NCBI GenBank assembly: GCA_026686845.1
Contig: JAIVEN010000014.1
Span: 34,556,001-34,620,000, forward strand
Length of the DNA: 64,000 nucleotides
From: Adenanthera pavonina
Taxonomy: Eukaryota > Streptophyta > Magnoliopsida > Fabales > Fabaceae
Direction of reading: 5' to 3'
Part shown: positions 1 to 11,978 of the stretch, one piece after another
How positions within the stretch are numbered: the stretch's first letter is position 1
Layout: every line of letters starts with the position of its first letter
Translations under genes and position numbers: made by a program
The notes under the pieces: model-generated
The model's input: only the letters and a program-made list of their open reading frames with translations
What the model was told of the DNA's origin: nothing
Database searches by the model: none

Positions 1-1215
1 TAAAATCCAAACAGACTATAAGCTAATTTAGATCTAAGGATTTCATTTTTGGCATTAAAATCATGAAATTCCATCTTTGTAGGAAACCTTAGTCTAACCG
101 AAATCATGAAGGAAAGAGGAGAAATTGATTTGTTTTGATATTCTCCAAATTACTTCCAAAATCATGCTTCAAATAATTAGTCTAAGCTTTCTCTTCGATT
201 TATTGTGCAAAAACTTATATCTTTCACACACCATGTCTTGGCTGCAATTCATGGAGGGAAAAAGGAAGAAAAACCTCCACTAAACCACTTGAAATAACAA
301 GCTAAAAGCATGAAAGATTACCTTTGCACTTGATTCCTTGAGCTTTACTACTTGGCCTTTACTTTTGCCTCTTTCTCTCTTCTCTCTCAAGCTTTCTTGG
401 AGCTCTTTTTCTCTCTATTGCAGCTAGTTATATCATGTAACATGAGGAGAAAGAAGGGAATTAATTCACTTAACCTAAGCTTAATCATGGTTAATTAACG
501 ATGATCACTATTTTGTCCAAAAACATAGCCTTCTTCAAGAAGTATTTGACAAAAAATCATATGCTCAATGTGCTGAAAAGTGATGCCAATAAGAATAGTT
601 TTAGTGTTCAAATACTGCATATTTTTCTTAACCCATATATATCCTATATTGGTAATAATTTAACTGTATTGATAAAGTTACTTTTTGATATATTTAAACA
701 CTTTAGGGATACAAGATTATTCTAAATTTGTAACTATATAAAATTAATTATCATGTCCTAAATATTGATCTTGTTACCCTTTTACTGTTTGTGGACCCAC
801 AAACTTTTTTTTCGGTATATAGTTACTTTTTAACACTCGACACATATTATTTCTTTATTTTTAATCAATTAATCTTCATACTATATACCATTAGACTCAA
901 CTCGTTTCAAGTTTCATTTTGACAGTAATTTTTCATACTAACAAAATTACCCTTGACTTGGATTTAAATTATAATTTTTAATTTTTTCAGGTCCTTTCTT
1001 ATAATTTCTCCTAATGAATAAATTCCTTTTTTAGGGACTATATTGCAAAGAATTTGCAAAGAATTTTTCTTTTTAAAGACAAAAGTATAATTTTCTCATT
1101 TTTTTGTCTAATCCAAAAAAATGACCTTATTGTCCTTTACCAAACCTACCCATGTATCTCAAATTTTGCTATTTTCTTATGCATTTTATGATATCCAGTA
1201 AAATAGGATATTACA
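1..1215 (-). mobile_element. Solo-LTR-type repeat, cut by window start
   Basis: On the minus strand the repeat opens at 1215 with TGTAATATCC and runs left beyond the window. Read that way it resembles the starts at 13136 and 22214, including a GATATCAT..AATGCATAA stretch just inside the end. Conserved block C (a segment around ATTTTTGGCATTAAAATC at 46-63) and a polypyrimidine tract (360-420) match the copies at 5425, 36598 and 38755. No coding region is seen. The TSD cannot be checked because the other end is outside the window; the right flank is TTAGT. Confidence 0.65.
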
Positions 1216-2015
1216 TTAGTCCTCCCAATTTTGTGTAGTTTCATTGTCTTTTATTTCTTGTTGTTAACATGCTATTTCTTTAAGTTCCTTATTATTTTGT
1301 TATGTTCTTGTTTTGATTCTAGCATGATTTGAAGTATCTTAAGTTGTTGAAGGTTTGTTGGATGAGTTCCAATTGGGTCTTCCATCAATTAGTTATTCAA
1401 CTCATTACTTCTTCACAAACCCTTTCTCTCTTCGAGATACAAAGCAATAGACAATAAAACATGTGAGTTTAGCTGTAGTTTTTTTCACACAATTCCCACT
1501 ATCGACGCATAAATTCCATCTAAAAAAGGAATTCAACTACAAGCATCTAATCCATAAATAACCCGTTGAAATTGTACCTCAAAAACATAAAATTATATTT
1601 TTTACACTGATAATCATTTCTTTTCTAATCTTATTAGCAATTCATAAATCTAAGACTTGTGCCAAAAAAAATTTATTTTCTCTTTTAACCGGGGTGAGTA
1701 GTTGCTTTCCCGTTAGTCATGAAACTTCTCTATGAAAACATATTGATAATCAAATCCACCCAAAAATCAAATCAAATCAATCACAATAAAATTGAATACT
1801 TCCAACAATTTCTCCAAAATCATTGATTTTCTTTCTTGGATAGGTTAGTATGCACAATTCCTAAATTATGAACAATGCACGTGTGTATTTGTGTGTGTAA
1901 TATATTCAAGAGATACAAAGAAAAAAATTACCAAAAATGTGTAATGTATTTAAAAGATACAAAGAAAAAAAATCACCGTAAATATTCTATATCCTATTTT
2001 CACTTATGCTAATGC
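1216..2015. other. Unassigned AT-rich spacer
   Basis: About 800 bases between two LTR-type repeats. No credible coding region. Near its end (about 1890-1977) lies an imperfect tandem duplication of roughly 46 bases, each copy carrying GTGTAAT, a GAGATACAAAG-like core and an A-run. The origin of the remainder is not recognised. Confidence 0.5.
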
Positions 2016-2020
2016 TATAC

Positions 2021-3462
2021 TGTAATATTTGGAAATTTCTTATTTATGTAATGAGTTATTATCAATGTATAATGATTGATAAAGGGCATGAATGAGCATT
2101 TTATGTGATAATGTTGATGTCTAACCCATAAAATTGTTGATATGATAATGTTATACGAGTTGGGTCTTTATTGGTAATTATAAAAAAATTTAGGTCCTTA
2201 AACAATTTAAATTTCTATTTTAACAAGAATGAAGTAAATTAGACTCTAGAATATTTTTATAAGATCTTAATTGATATCATTAGACCCTGACTAAATATAA
2301 AAATTTAAAAGGAAAAGGAATTGAGCCATAAAGAGAGGAGAGAAAGAGAGAAATCTTGAAGGAAGGAGGATTAGAAGGAAAAATGTTTAGGGTTTTCTCC
2401 AAGATAGTATCTATTCCTATTCTTGCATTTTATTTTTGTTGATTTGATTTAGTTTTATATTGCCATGATTATGAAAAACATGTTTTAGTAGTATGAAAGT
2501 ATTTATGTTTGGATCAAAACTATGATTTTACTTAGAACATGATATGAACATGCATGATTATGTTTGAAATGTTAAAGAACATTATTCTTTGATCTTGAAA
2601 TGTTATAGCAACCTTATGTAAACTTGTTTTTGTATCAATTACTTACTTAATATTATTTTTGAATGGGATAATGATGCTATTGAAATTTACCCAAATCTCA
2701 TAACTCATAATCTCTAACCATGATTAGGTCCAAACCATATAATGAAGAAAAGGAAGGACTTGGAACAATGAACACTTAGACTTATTATGATATTATATTT
2801 TGGATTTATGTTAGAAATTATGTAATTAAAGTTATGAATTATGAGATGAAGTAAATTATGCTTGACATCATTAATAATGTATGAAAGTATGTTTTAACAT
2901 GATTCCTACGTTGGTTTATTGCTTAATGGTATTTATTTTATTATTGCTAAGTATATGGAAAGAAAAAGTCTATTATGATATCTGTGTGCTTAGTACGTAA
3001 ATGTCTTAGCAAAAATATTAAGACATGATAAATGGTTAATAATAATATTAAGAGGAAGTCCTAAACTTTAATTTAGGACCAATTTGACCCTATTTGGTTA
3101 AGTATAACTCAAATTATAGAATTTTCAAGAAAAAAGGTCAAAATCTGGAAAATTTGTTGACTAAATGAATAGTAATTTTTGCCAAATAAATTGTGTCAAG
3201 TGATCCAATGGATTTCAAGTTGGACTTTTTTTTTTCCTTATATAGGACTTCAAGATCTTCAAGTAGAAATTTGAATCACCTCAATAATTAGTTATGATTT
3301 TTCAAAATTTGATAAAAAATCAAATGTTACTAGTGAATAGTAACCCTGATTGGATTTATGATTAAAATTTTATTTTGTCTCTTTTTTGCTTCCAAATACA
3401 TTCTAATAGAACCTAAGACATATAAAATAAGTGGATATTGGTTCGTAAAGTTGGATGTGACA
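2021..3462 (+). mobile_element. Short copy of the TGTAAYATCC LTR family
   Basis: Starts TGTAATATTT and ends GGATGTGACA. Flanks are TATAC (2016-2020) and TATAG (3463-3467), a 5-bp TSD with one mismatch. It carries a polypurine GAGA tract near 2335-2355 and block B (GATTAGGTCCAAA at 2724, followed by a GAAGAAAAGGAAGG-like stretch). At 1442 bases it is about 900 shorter than its relatives, so an internal or 5' part is missing. No ORF worth calling. Confidence 0.55.
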
Positions 3463-3467
3463 TATAG

Positions 3468-4208
3468 TGCATATTGGACCTAATATTCTTGTAGAGATAC
3501 CATGCACTCTTATCTTAGTAGGAAGCAACTTCTGGAAAACGCGTTTTCATCTTGTTTCAAGTTTTTTGTCAATTTTGAATTATTCTTGTTTTGTCACCGA
3601 AAGGATATATATTTGATGATACTGAAAGGGAATATGATAAAGAGTTCAACATTCACCACAAAACACAACTGACCAATTAATATTCTATGTCAACAAATTC
3701 TTTATTATGTAGTATGAAATAAAAATTCATTACTATGGGGCGTTTTCTTTTTCTTTTTTCTTCAGCCAAAATATTACTATTAGGAGTTAATTAAGACAAT
3801 ATAAGCATACACTCCATTCGTTTCAAAAACAATTGTCATTTTAGAATTTTTTTCTTGTTTCAAAACAGTTGTCATTTTTCAATTTTCAAGAGAGTATTAA
3901 TTATAGCTAAACAAATTTTCCCTTCAATAATAATGAAGAAAGAGAAAATATTAAGGAATACTATATAATTAATAAGATATAATAGTAAAATACAATCAAA
4001 ACTTGTTAATTTTCAAGTTATTTATTATCTTTCTTAATTTGTATGCTTAACTCCGAAGTGACAATGGTTTTGAAATGAAAGGAGTATATATAATATTTTC
4101 CTTCTACTTGAGTAGAATCCATTACAGTAAACTTTGCATAGCTTCGAGAGAAAAAAAGACACAGCAAGATAGGAGATGATGTCCAAACCTAGGATGGGAT
4201 GGAGTAAT
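3468..4208. other. Unassigned spacer containing a MITE
   Basis: Sequence between two LTR-type repeats. Apart from the MITE at 3810-4084, nothing is recognised. Confidence 0.5.
3810..4084. mobile_element. Stowaway-like MITE (Tc1/mariner type)
   Basis: Terminal inverted repeats are visible: left CTCCATTCGTTTCAAAAACA followed by ATTGTC, right GACAATGGTTTTGAAATGAA followed by AGGAG. A TA dinucleotide lies at each side (3808-3809 and 4085-4086). About 275 bases, AT-rich, non-coding. This is the classic CTCC..CCGTTTCAAA end pattern of plant Stowaway elements, moved in trans by mariner-like transposases (family knowledge). The exact left base is uncertain by one or two positions. Confidence 0.8.
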
Positions 4209-4213
4209 GTGGC

Positions 4214-6620
4214 TGTAACACCTAGATCTTAGATTCAATTTCCATGTATTCAAGTATAATTATGTCCATTTATGACCATTTGGTAGCTTGAATCACCTAA
4301 AATACCATAATAAAAATTTTCCAAAAATTCACTACTTATTTGGTAAATTCCATTTTATCGAGTGAACTTTGGAAATTCATAACTCTATAAAAATTGTATA
4401 TCAGTGATTCAAGTCTGCAAATACATTGTTTACATGGAAAAAATATGGAACATGGCATTGACTGGGCCAATTGGTACAGTAAATTTTGAACTCTGAATTT
4501 CCAGTTTTCTAGTCTAATTTTAAAAAATCATATAAAATTGTGCAAATGTCTAAATTGAGTGCTCTTTAAACCATGTTAAATCTCTCTCTGTCTAGTTCCC
4601 ATCCATATATAAAATTTATATATTCTACATGAAAACATCTAAACAGTAATTGGTTTTCCATACAGGGGTCAAAAGTAGCCTTTACATACCTTAACAGAAT
4701 AAAGCCCTTAAGTATATACATGGCCATAACTTGTTCTCATATTGTACTATACATTACACAAGACCTAAGGAAACATATTTACATGAAGGTATAGATTTAT
4801 GGCCAACCATATGATTTTACATAACATCTCATAATAAATGACTACTTGGAGCAAAAGCATCTTAATTATCAATTTGTCTTTCCTTGCATTTCTCCTTTTG
4901 GATAATCTTGCCATGACTTGGTCCTAAACATAGCTAATGCCTACACATGCAATCATATAATCATATTTAGTATGAAAACATCAAGAAAGCATTGTTCAAT
5001 CACATTGGCACATTTAAGTCATATGATTTCATAAAAATTTTGGCAGGGTTTCATTTTGAAAAATTGATATCCCAGGGTCTCAAAACCTCTCTTTCAACTC
5101 ATCCAACAACATAAAACCATCACAAAGCACCATTCCAACCATATGACAAAGCATCAAACACATAGAAAATATTTATGATAATATAGTGCAAGTAAGGGAA
5201 TTATACTACCTTATGCAATTCCTTTGCTTTCCAAACTTTATATACCTTTCCTTTGATCTTCCACCATTTTCTTGGACCCTAATAAATCACAAAATAAGGC
5301 CATAATTCATTGATTCCATGACCTCTCTCACAAAGCGCACACTTGAACTTGAAAATTTCACTTTGTTTTCCTCTTGGCTTTTCTTATACAACACACTTGT
5401 ATTTATTTATTTTAGACTCCCAAAGAATCCATTTTTGGGGTCAAAATTTTAAAATTCCTTCTCTAACTCTAACCCTAGTTTGGCCAAAAATGAGAAGAAA
5501 ATTAAAGAAAAATTTTTACTTCAAACCATTTACAATAACTTGTGATTTCTTGCTTCTTGGAATTTATCTATGCCTTTTCCTAGGTTTATTTCACAAAAGC
5601 TAGCTTTCTCTCTCTAGAATCTCCATGGCTGAAAATTAAAGGGTGGGAGAGGGAAAGATGAACTCCATAAAACATTCACTAACTACTTGAAAACACAAGA
5701 TAAGGAAGGCTAGAGTGATTACCTTGCACTTGAGCTGTCAACTTTTGCTTCTTGCTTCTCCTTTTCCCTTCATGTTTTTGGCTCTCTCTCTCTCTCACTC
5801 TCTTGGTTGCGGTTATGACCGAACAAAATGAGGAAGAAGAAGGCTTTAAGTTGCTTAATTCATGATCTTGAGGAAAGATATCTAATAGGTGAATAATGAC
5901 TTAAGGTTAATTAACTAACTTGGTTAATTTTAATACAAAAATCTACTTAAATGAAATAAATTAATTACCTCCATGTCCAGTAGTTGTATGTCACGCCACT
6001 TGAGGGATTTTTTGTCCGAAAATTGCTTCATAATTTTTATTACTCCGAAATAACCTTTACTAATAAATTTTACCTGTATTAATTAAATACTTTTATCTTA
6101 ATTGTCATTTTACTAGTATAGGATTATTCTAAATTTAATTTTGGACCAAATTCATTCTCTTGTCCCAAGATATGTTTAGGTGGGGTCCACATACTTTTTA
6201 TAGGGTCCCCGATTCCTTTTTCAATATAATATCTACTTTTTGACTCTCGATTCTAAGTAGTATTCCATTGAGTCTGTCTTATCACAAGCTCCGTTTTGAC
6301 AGAAATTTTAAAAATTATGAAAATGTTCTTAACCTGTAGTTAAATTATAATTTTTAATTCTTTTGAGTCCTTTCTCATAATTTTTCCTGTGGACTAAATT
6401 AGACTAATTTTTTTCTTTTAGGGACTAAATGTATAAAATTCTTATTTCTTGGGGAAAAATATAATTTCTCATTTTTTGGTCTAACTTGGAAAATGATCTT
6501 TTTGCCTTTTTTTTTCTGTTTTTAACCATATCTCTCCATTTTCTGTAATTGTCTCTACATTTTATGCTATTCTTTATTATTTCCTTCTACAATATATGAT
6601 ATTTAGTATAATTTTTCCTA
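4214..6620 (-). mobile_element. Solo LTR, TGTAAYATCC family
   Basis: Left end TGTAACACC, right end degenerate (TTTTTCCTA). Flanks GTGGC (4209-4213) and GTGAC (6621-6625) form a 5-bp TSD with one mismatch. Length is 2407 bases. Block B occurs near 4912, block A near 5030-5085 and block C near 5425, all in minus orientation. Two TACCTT sites (5206 and 5722) read as AAGGTA on the minus strand. A stretch at 5990-6070 with GTCACGCC matches 39510. No internal retrotransposon domain is attached, so it is read as a solo LTR. Confidence 0.7.
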
Positions 6621-6625
6621 GTGAC

Positions 6626-8517
6626 GAAGGCTTGAGCTTGTTGTTGGTACGGCAAACACAAAGCAAGAGGACATAGTAGAGAGAGCCACTAAACAAAGCA
6701 CAAGTGAGACAAAGTTTGAACGACAAAAGGAGAGATTGAGCGCTAAATATAGAGATGTTAAAGGGTTTAGGGTCAAGTTTACAAGGGTAATGTAGTCCAT
6801 TTAAGTTCAAATTATTTCTCTCCCCTCCAATAAAACCCCAATTTGGAGGGGAGGGAAATAAGGAGGGGAGAGAGAAGATAAATTTTCCTCCTCTCCTCTC
6901 CATATTTTCTAATCAAACAAGGAGAAGGGGGCCCTTCATCCTCCCCTCTCCCCAAAAAATCCCTCGAAATTCTGCATAAGAAGTGCATGGACTATTATAT
7001 GTCCTTTTATGTCCCTTATACGGACCAATTGCATCAAACCTAGATGTAGAAGTGGAGAATTGAAGAAAGGTCGAATGCACACTATATATGGATGTAATGG
7101 TGTAAGAGAGCATATATAGGAGATGGAAGGCTTCAACAATTACTTTTATGAGAATAGAAATGTGTTTTAGTAAGGTAAGGGTAATTTTGTAATGGAAATA
7201 TTTAACTCCAGTGATTCCATCCTTGACCAAAAAAATTGAATTTTAGATGGCCAAAGATGGCTTGGTAGGCCATCCGTTACTATTTCACTCCCTCTAAAAA
7301 GAAATCTCCAAAACAATGGCTCAAACCCCAAAGTCGTTCCTCTCCATTCTACTCCCCTAAAACAAAACTCCCAAACACAATTAGTTTTCCTATAATTTCC
7401 ACTTCCTTTTTTTTTTGACATCGATTTCCACTTCATTATTGTGATAACTACACATATGCACATAACATGTCATCTAAAGTATGAAATGTTTGAAGAACTT
7501 AATTTTGTTTATTCCTAGATAAAACCCTTAATTAATTAATAGCTCTAAATATGTTCTTAAAAACTGCGATATTAATTTTGTTCCAATATTAGAAACTTTT
7601 TTTAATATAATATATCAAATGTTATTTAACTAGATAGGTGACCATATTGAGTACAAGGAATGAGTTGCAATGTTTATAAAATGTGAATAGTGCAACTTGC
7701 TATACATTTTATATTATACATATTGATGTTGATATATATAATAATATATGATAAGCCACAATAAATAATAAATAATTCAACACTTTCTTTTGATTCCTTA
7801 AAATGTATGAAGAAACATTCTTAATCAATTTTTATATACTCTATGTTTCAATATTTTATTTTTATTTTTATATATTATTAGTTACTACCAAATACCAATC
7901 AATTTAGAAAAATATATAGCAGTACAATATCAATATTTTTTTAAATAAATAGCTTAATGATTTGTATATAATAATATATTTACATAAATAAATAATATCA
8001 CAAAAATTATGTACATTTTATTTCTGTCATTAACTATATTATATATATATATAGCCAATTTATAGATATAAAACTTGAATTCATAATTTTGAAAAAAAAC
8101 ATTTTAGGCAAGTATTTAGAATAATCCTCTTCTTCACTTCCTTCCCTTTAAAGGTTGCGTATAGAACGTCTTCTCAATTATTGGTCAGTGATTAAAGATT
8201 GTTTGTTGTATTTGTAATGCTCTATGAATTGTATATAATTTTTTTGGTTTTATTTAAAAAGTATTCCATTTACAAAAGAAATAGTTTAACATTGAAAAAT
8301 ATAATTTTTTTTATAAATTATCATACATATATGAGTATGTAAATTAAAAAAAATTGAATTGGATATTCCTTTTTTTTTTTAATCTTTGTATATGTCAATG
8401 TCAGGATCACAAGAATCGAACACTTGCATGCAGGAATGCGTAAGAGGTAAGTATAAACTCAGAGATATTAAGATGCAACAACCTAACTGTTGGATGTGGG
8501 CTTCATTATTTCAGGCC
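6626..8517. other. Unassigned AT-rich region with G/A and C/T tracts
   Basis: No gene or identifiable repeat. 6830-6960 has GGGGAGGG and its complement CCCCTCTCC, echoed at 42540-42600 (GGGGAGGGAAATGG), which suggests a shared unidentified repeat. From about 7500 to 8400 the sequence is extremely AT-rich with no coding signal. Open frames of up to 108 codons here are low-complexity. Confidence 0.5.
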
Positions 8518-8548
8518 CATCTTGTAATGACCCTAAAATAAGGAAATA

Positions 8549-8549
<1 letters not shown>

Positions 8550-8588
<39 letters not shown>
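8550..8588. repeat. (TAA)n microsatellite
   Basis: About 13 consecutive TAA units, just inside the start of the 8523 LTR. Confidence 0.95.
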
Positions 8589-10892
8589 GATACATTTAAT
8601 AAAGATAAAAGTCAATTATTTGATTCATTTCGTCTCTATTTGTGTCTAATAATAATAAGTAAATTTTAATAAATGTATATCAAGTTTCCTTAAGTCTTGA
8701 GCTAAATCTCAAAATGATACTTTAAGTTAAGCATTTTTTCCTCTCTTTTTCCTAACATTTTTTAAATTGCTGAAATACCCTTCCTTTTTTCTCCCAATGA
8801 AATAGGTCATTTGGTGATTTTTAAACAAACCTTTCTCTTCTCTTCTTCATGACCGACATTTTTAGGACTTAAAAAAAAAATCCCACTCTCTCAAATACAA
8901 ATAGGGGTTGTTTCCTAAACCTCCCTCCTCCACCACCAAATTCTTTCTATTCTTTCTTCATTCTTCATGTGCAACGCCCTTCTTTCTTTCCCCTCAATCG
9001 TGTGCCATTTCACTTTTTCTTCTTGCCCAATCAGTTGCGTCATTTGGGTGTTGTGGTATGGTTGCTTCTCTTCTCTCTTCTTCCTCTTTATACGTTGCTT
9101 TTCTCTCTGTGTTTCTCTCTTATGTTGTGATATTCTTCCATTCCATTTCTATCCGTTTTGTGTGAGTGGAGCTGACTTTTTCCTTCATTTAATCTACCCC
9201 TATTTTGGCATTAAAATAGAGAAGCATAGGAGTATGGTAGTAGCTAGTAGTTGAGATTGAAGCCGTCAATCTCACTTCATGATAGGTATTTCAGGGAAAA
9301 ATTTTCTGGTTTCATTTTGATATAGGATTGAGATAGAAAAACCTGATTTTTTTTCTTTCCCTTTCAAGCTTAGAAATGTTGGGAAATTTGGGGTTTTTAA
9401 ACTAATCAACATAAATAGATGTATAGGAAGATGTTGTAAAACTCCAAATGTTACATGATAGCTATTTGGTTGGAGATTTGATATGTTAGTAATTTGAATT
9501 TGTATGCACATTAGATGTTTTTCTAAATGCTTGAGGAAGGTGTTTTGTTTTAACTATAATAAATAATTATAGTTGGAGAATCATTAGTTAACTTGAAGTA
9601 TATAACTTACTCAAGTTTCTTGTAGAACATGGGAAAAATGTTATTTAAAACTTAAGACTTTTAAATCTATGATGATGAGAATCAAGTTGGGAGTTATAAA
9701 ATTTAGTATATAAACTTGATGGTTATGGTAAAAGGGGACCACTTTAAATGGAACTATTTTTATACTCCTTATAGTTGAAAGAAGTACTTTATTTAGAAGG
9801 AGATTAAATTATTATAATAACAAAAGTTTGGGAATTAATGGGTAGGAAAAAGGAAAAGTTTTAATTTCTTCAAGTAATATGGGTAAACAAGTAATATGAT
9901 AATTTTATGAAGTTATTTATATCTAATCATATATTAAATGGTTTTCTTTTGGGTACATGGATACCTATACAAATAAGTTTCCGTGGGCTTTTCTAGTGAG
10001 TAGTCGTTGCATGTGAAATGCATGTGAGGTAAGTAAATAATGTTCCACTACAAATTTCACTTATGTTTTTGACTAAATTCTATTCAATTAAACTTTTATA
10101 TTTCTTACCTATGCTATAATTGTCATAAAATGTTGTATTTTGAGAAAGGTTACAAGGATACTTTATAAAGAGTTAGAATGTACTCATTTAAGTTTCCTCC
10201 ATTTGATTGGTTAATATTTATTCATGCATGGACCAGATGAATTGTTCTCAAAGTCATTATTTATGTTTCCTAAATTGTAAATGATTGAAATGCATGATTA
10301 TTTGTATTCCATGCATGCTAGAAAGATTTTAAGGGACCAAGTACAAAACGCTAGCTAATCACTTTTGTTAGTCTTTGGTGCATTATGGTTAAAACCCAGC
10401 TAGCAAGATGCTTATATAGGAGATGCTAGCCCTGTGTGTCGATAAACACACGTGGAATAGAGAGATGGATTTTTATTAGCATAGTACTCATGCCTATTTT
10501 CTTAGCTTCTAGCCATGTCAGATTGGTTACTTACCCTCTGTGTGTCCACACCTATCTCTTTGTTCTATTTAGGTCCTCTCAAGAAATGTTGTATGGTTCA
10601 ATTTTAGTTTCAAGTTTATTTGCACTCATTGTTAAACTTACAATTGTTTTATTTAATTTATCCTCAATATAATACTTCTATTTTGGGATGTTATTTACTG
10701 GTAAATATATTTTGACCTCAGATCGTAGAGTTGACCCTACCCCTTTAGTAGATCCTTGAGAGGTATCTTTCACTGCTAGAGAGCTTGGATCACTCTTTTG
10801 GATGAACTAACTTGAATGTAAAACTCTATTTTGTTGTAGCTTAGATATGCTCAACAAGACTTATAGGTATGACCCTTATCTTTTGATGTATT

Positions 10893-10920
10893 GATATATA
10901 TATATATATATCTATATATA
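10893..10920. repeat. AT-dinucleotide tract
   Basis: Run of alternating A and T, interrupted once by a C. Confidence 0.9.
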
Positions 10921-11195
10921 TTACTATGGAGCGAAGCTCTCTTTATTGTATTATGCTTGGTAAAGCTGTTGTAGAAGTTTTAGGAGGTCCTATTTACTAA
11001 GGAAACTCGGTCGAAATTTCTACAAAATGCTCAACTCCTTTATATATGTAAAATTAAACATAACTATGGTCCTTTAAATTATGATTGTATTTTTTCATTT
11101 AATTGTGAGTTTGTAGGCATCTAAAGCTTACTGAAAATGGGGAATTTACTCACTTTCCATTCTAGTCATACCCATATTTTGGGAGTGACGTATCT

Positions 11196-11973
11196 ATTGT
11201 TTATTTACTATTTTATCTTCACTATCTTATCTTCATATGATTTAAAAACTATCAATATCTATTAGGATTAGATTATTATTTTAGTCTTAGGAGATTTGAC
11301 AAAATTTAGAGGATCAAGGGTTTATCACTTAAAACCCTATATATGTAGGCTACTTTTGATGAATAAAGTGAATGACTTTTCTGCCTAAACATCCTATACT
11401 AAGATCTGTATACAATTTTCTTTGATGTGAAAATATTGAATGTAAGATGAGTTAACTTGGCTTTACAAAGAGATGACTTTGACATGAATTGAGAAAACAC
11501 ACAACGAATGTGATTCATGCAATCCATGATGTAAGAAGCTGAGATTTTGTCAGGAACTAAGAGAATGTGTAGATCTTGACACTGCAAATTCATTGCAAAA
11601 TAAAAGTAAATAATAACAAGAAGCATGATAGTCATAAAAATCAAACAAAGAACATGAATAGCTTAAGGAAATGATTCATATGAACACATAGTAACAATTT
11701 TCAAAACAAGTAGCTAAAAAGAAGGAACAGTAGCACTTTACAAAGGATCTCTTCAAGGAATAGCCTGGGAGTTACTTCACTGGTTTACAACGTTGATATG
11801 AATGAAGATGGTCTTAAGGAGATGTTAGACTTGTAACGTAATGAATTTTCATTGAAAAGGTTGAAGGTATGTAGGAACTTGAGATTCAAAAGCATTTAAA
11901 AGTGGTAGTTAATTTGGTTTGAAGGCATACGAGTATGTGTTTGATTGTTGTTTGAGAGGTGATGTTTGTCTTA
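11196..11973. other. Unassigned sequence, left half of an interrupted segment
   Basis: No recognised gene. The TSD analysis shows it was once continuous with 17278 onward; the 11979-17272 insertion separates them. An 81-codon minus-strand frame at 11399-11644 has no feature I recognise. Confidence 0.4.
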
Positions 11974-11978
11974 GTGGC

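Larger units (their letters stand above)
8523..11190 (+). mobile_element. Probable solo LTR, TGTAATGACCC type
   Basis: Starts TGTAATGACCC and ends TTTTGGGAGTGACG. Flanks CATCT (8518-8522) and TATCT (11191-11195) differ at one base. The length (2668) fits the other copies. A block-A-like stretch occurs at 10967-11026 (GAGGTCCTATTTACTAAGG, then ACTCGGTCGAAATTTCTAC). An AAT microsatellite lies near the start and an AT tract at 10893-10920. It may be a sister family of the TGTAAYATCC repeats. Both ends have drifted, so the boundaries are less certain than for the perfect-TSD copies. Confidence 0.5.

Noticed and set aside
501..725. Open frame of 74 codons
   Set aside because: Lies in an LTR-type repeat, low-complexity translation, not conserved in other copies.
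5343..5603. 86-codon frame with hydrophobic segments
   Set aside because: Falls on block C of the 4214-6620 LTR; conservation there is of DNA, and other copies are not open in this frame.
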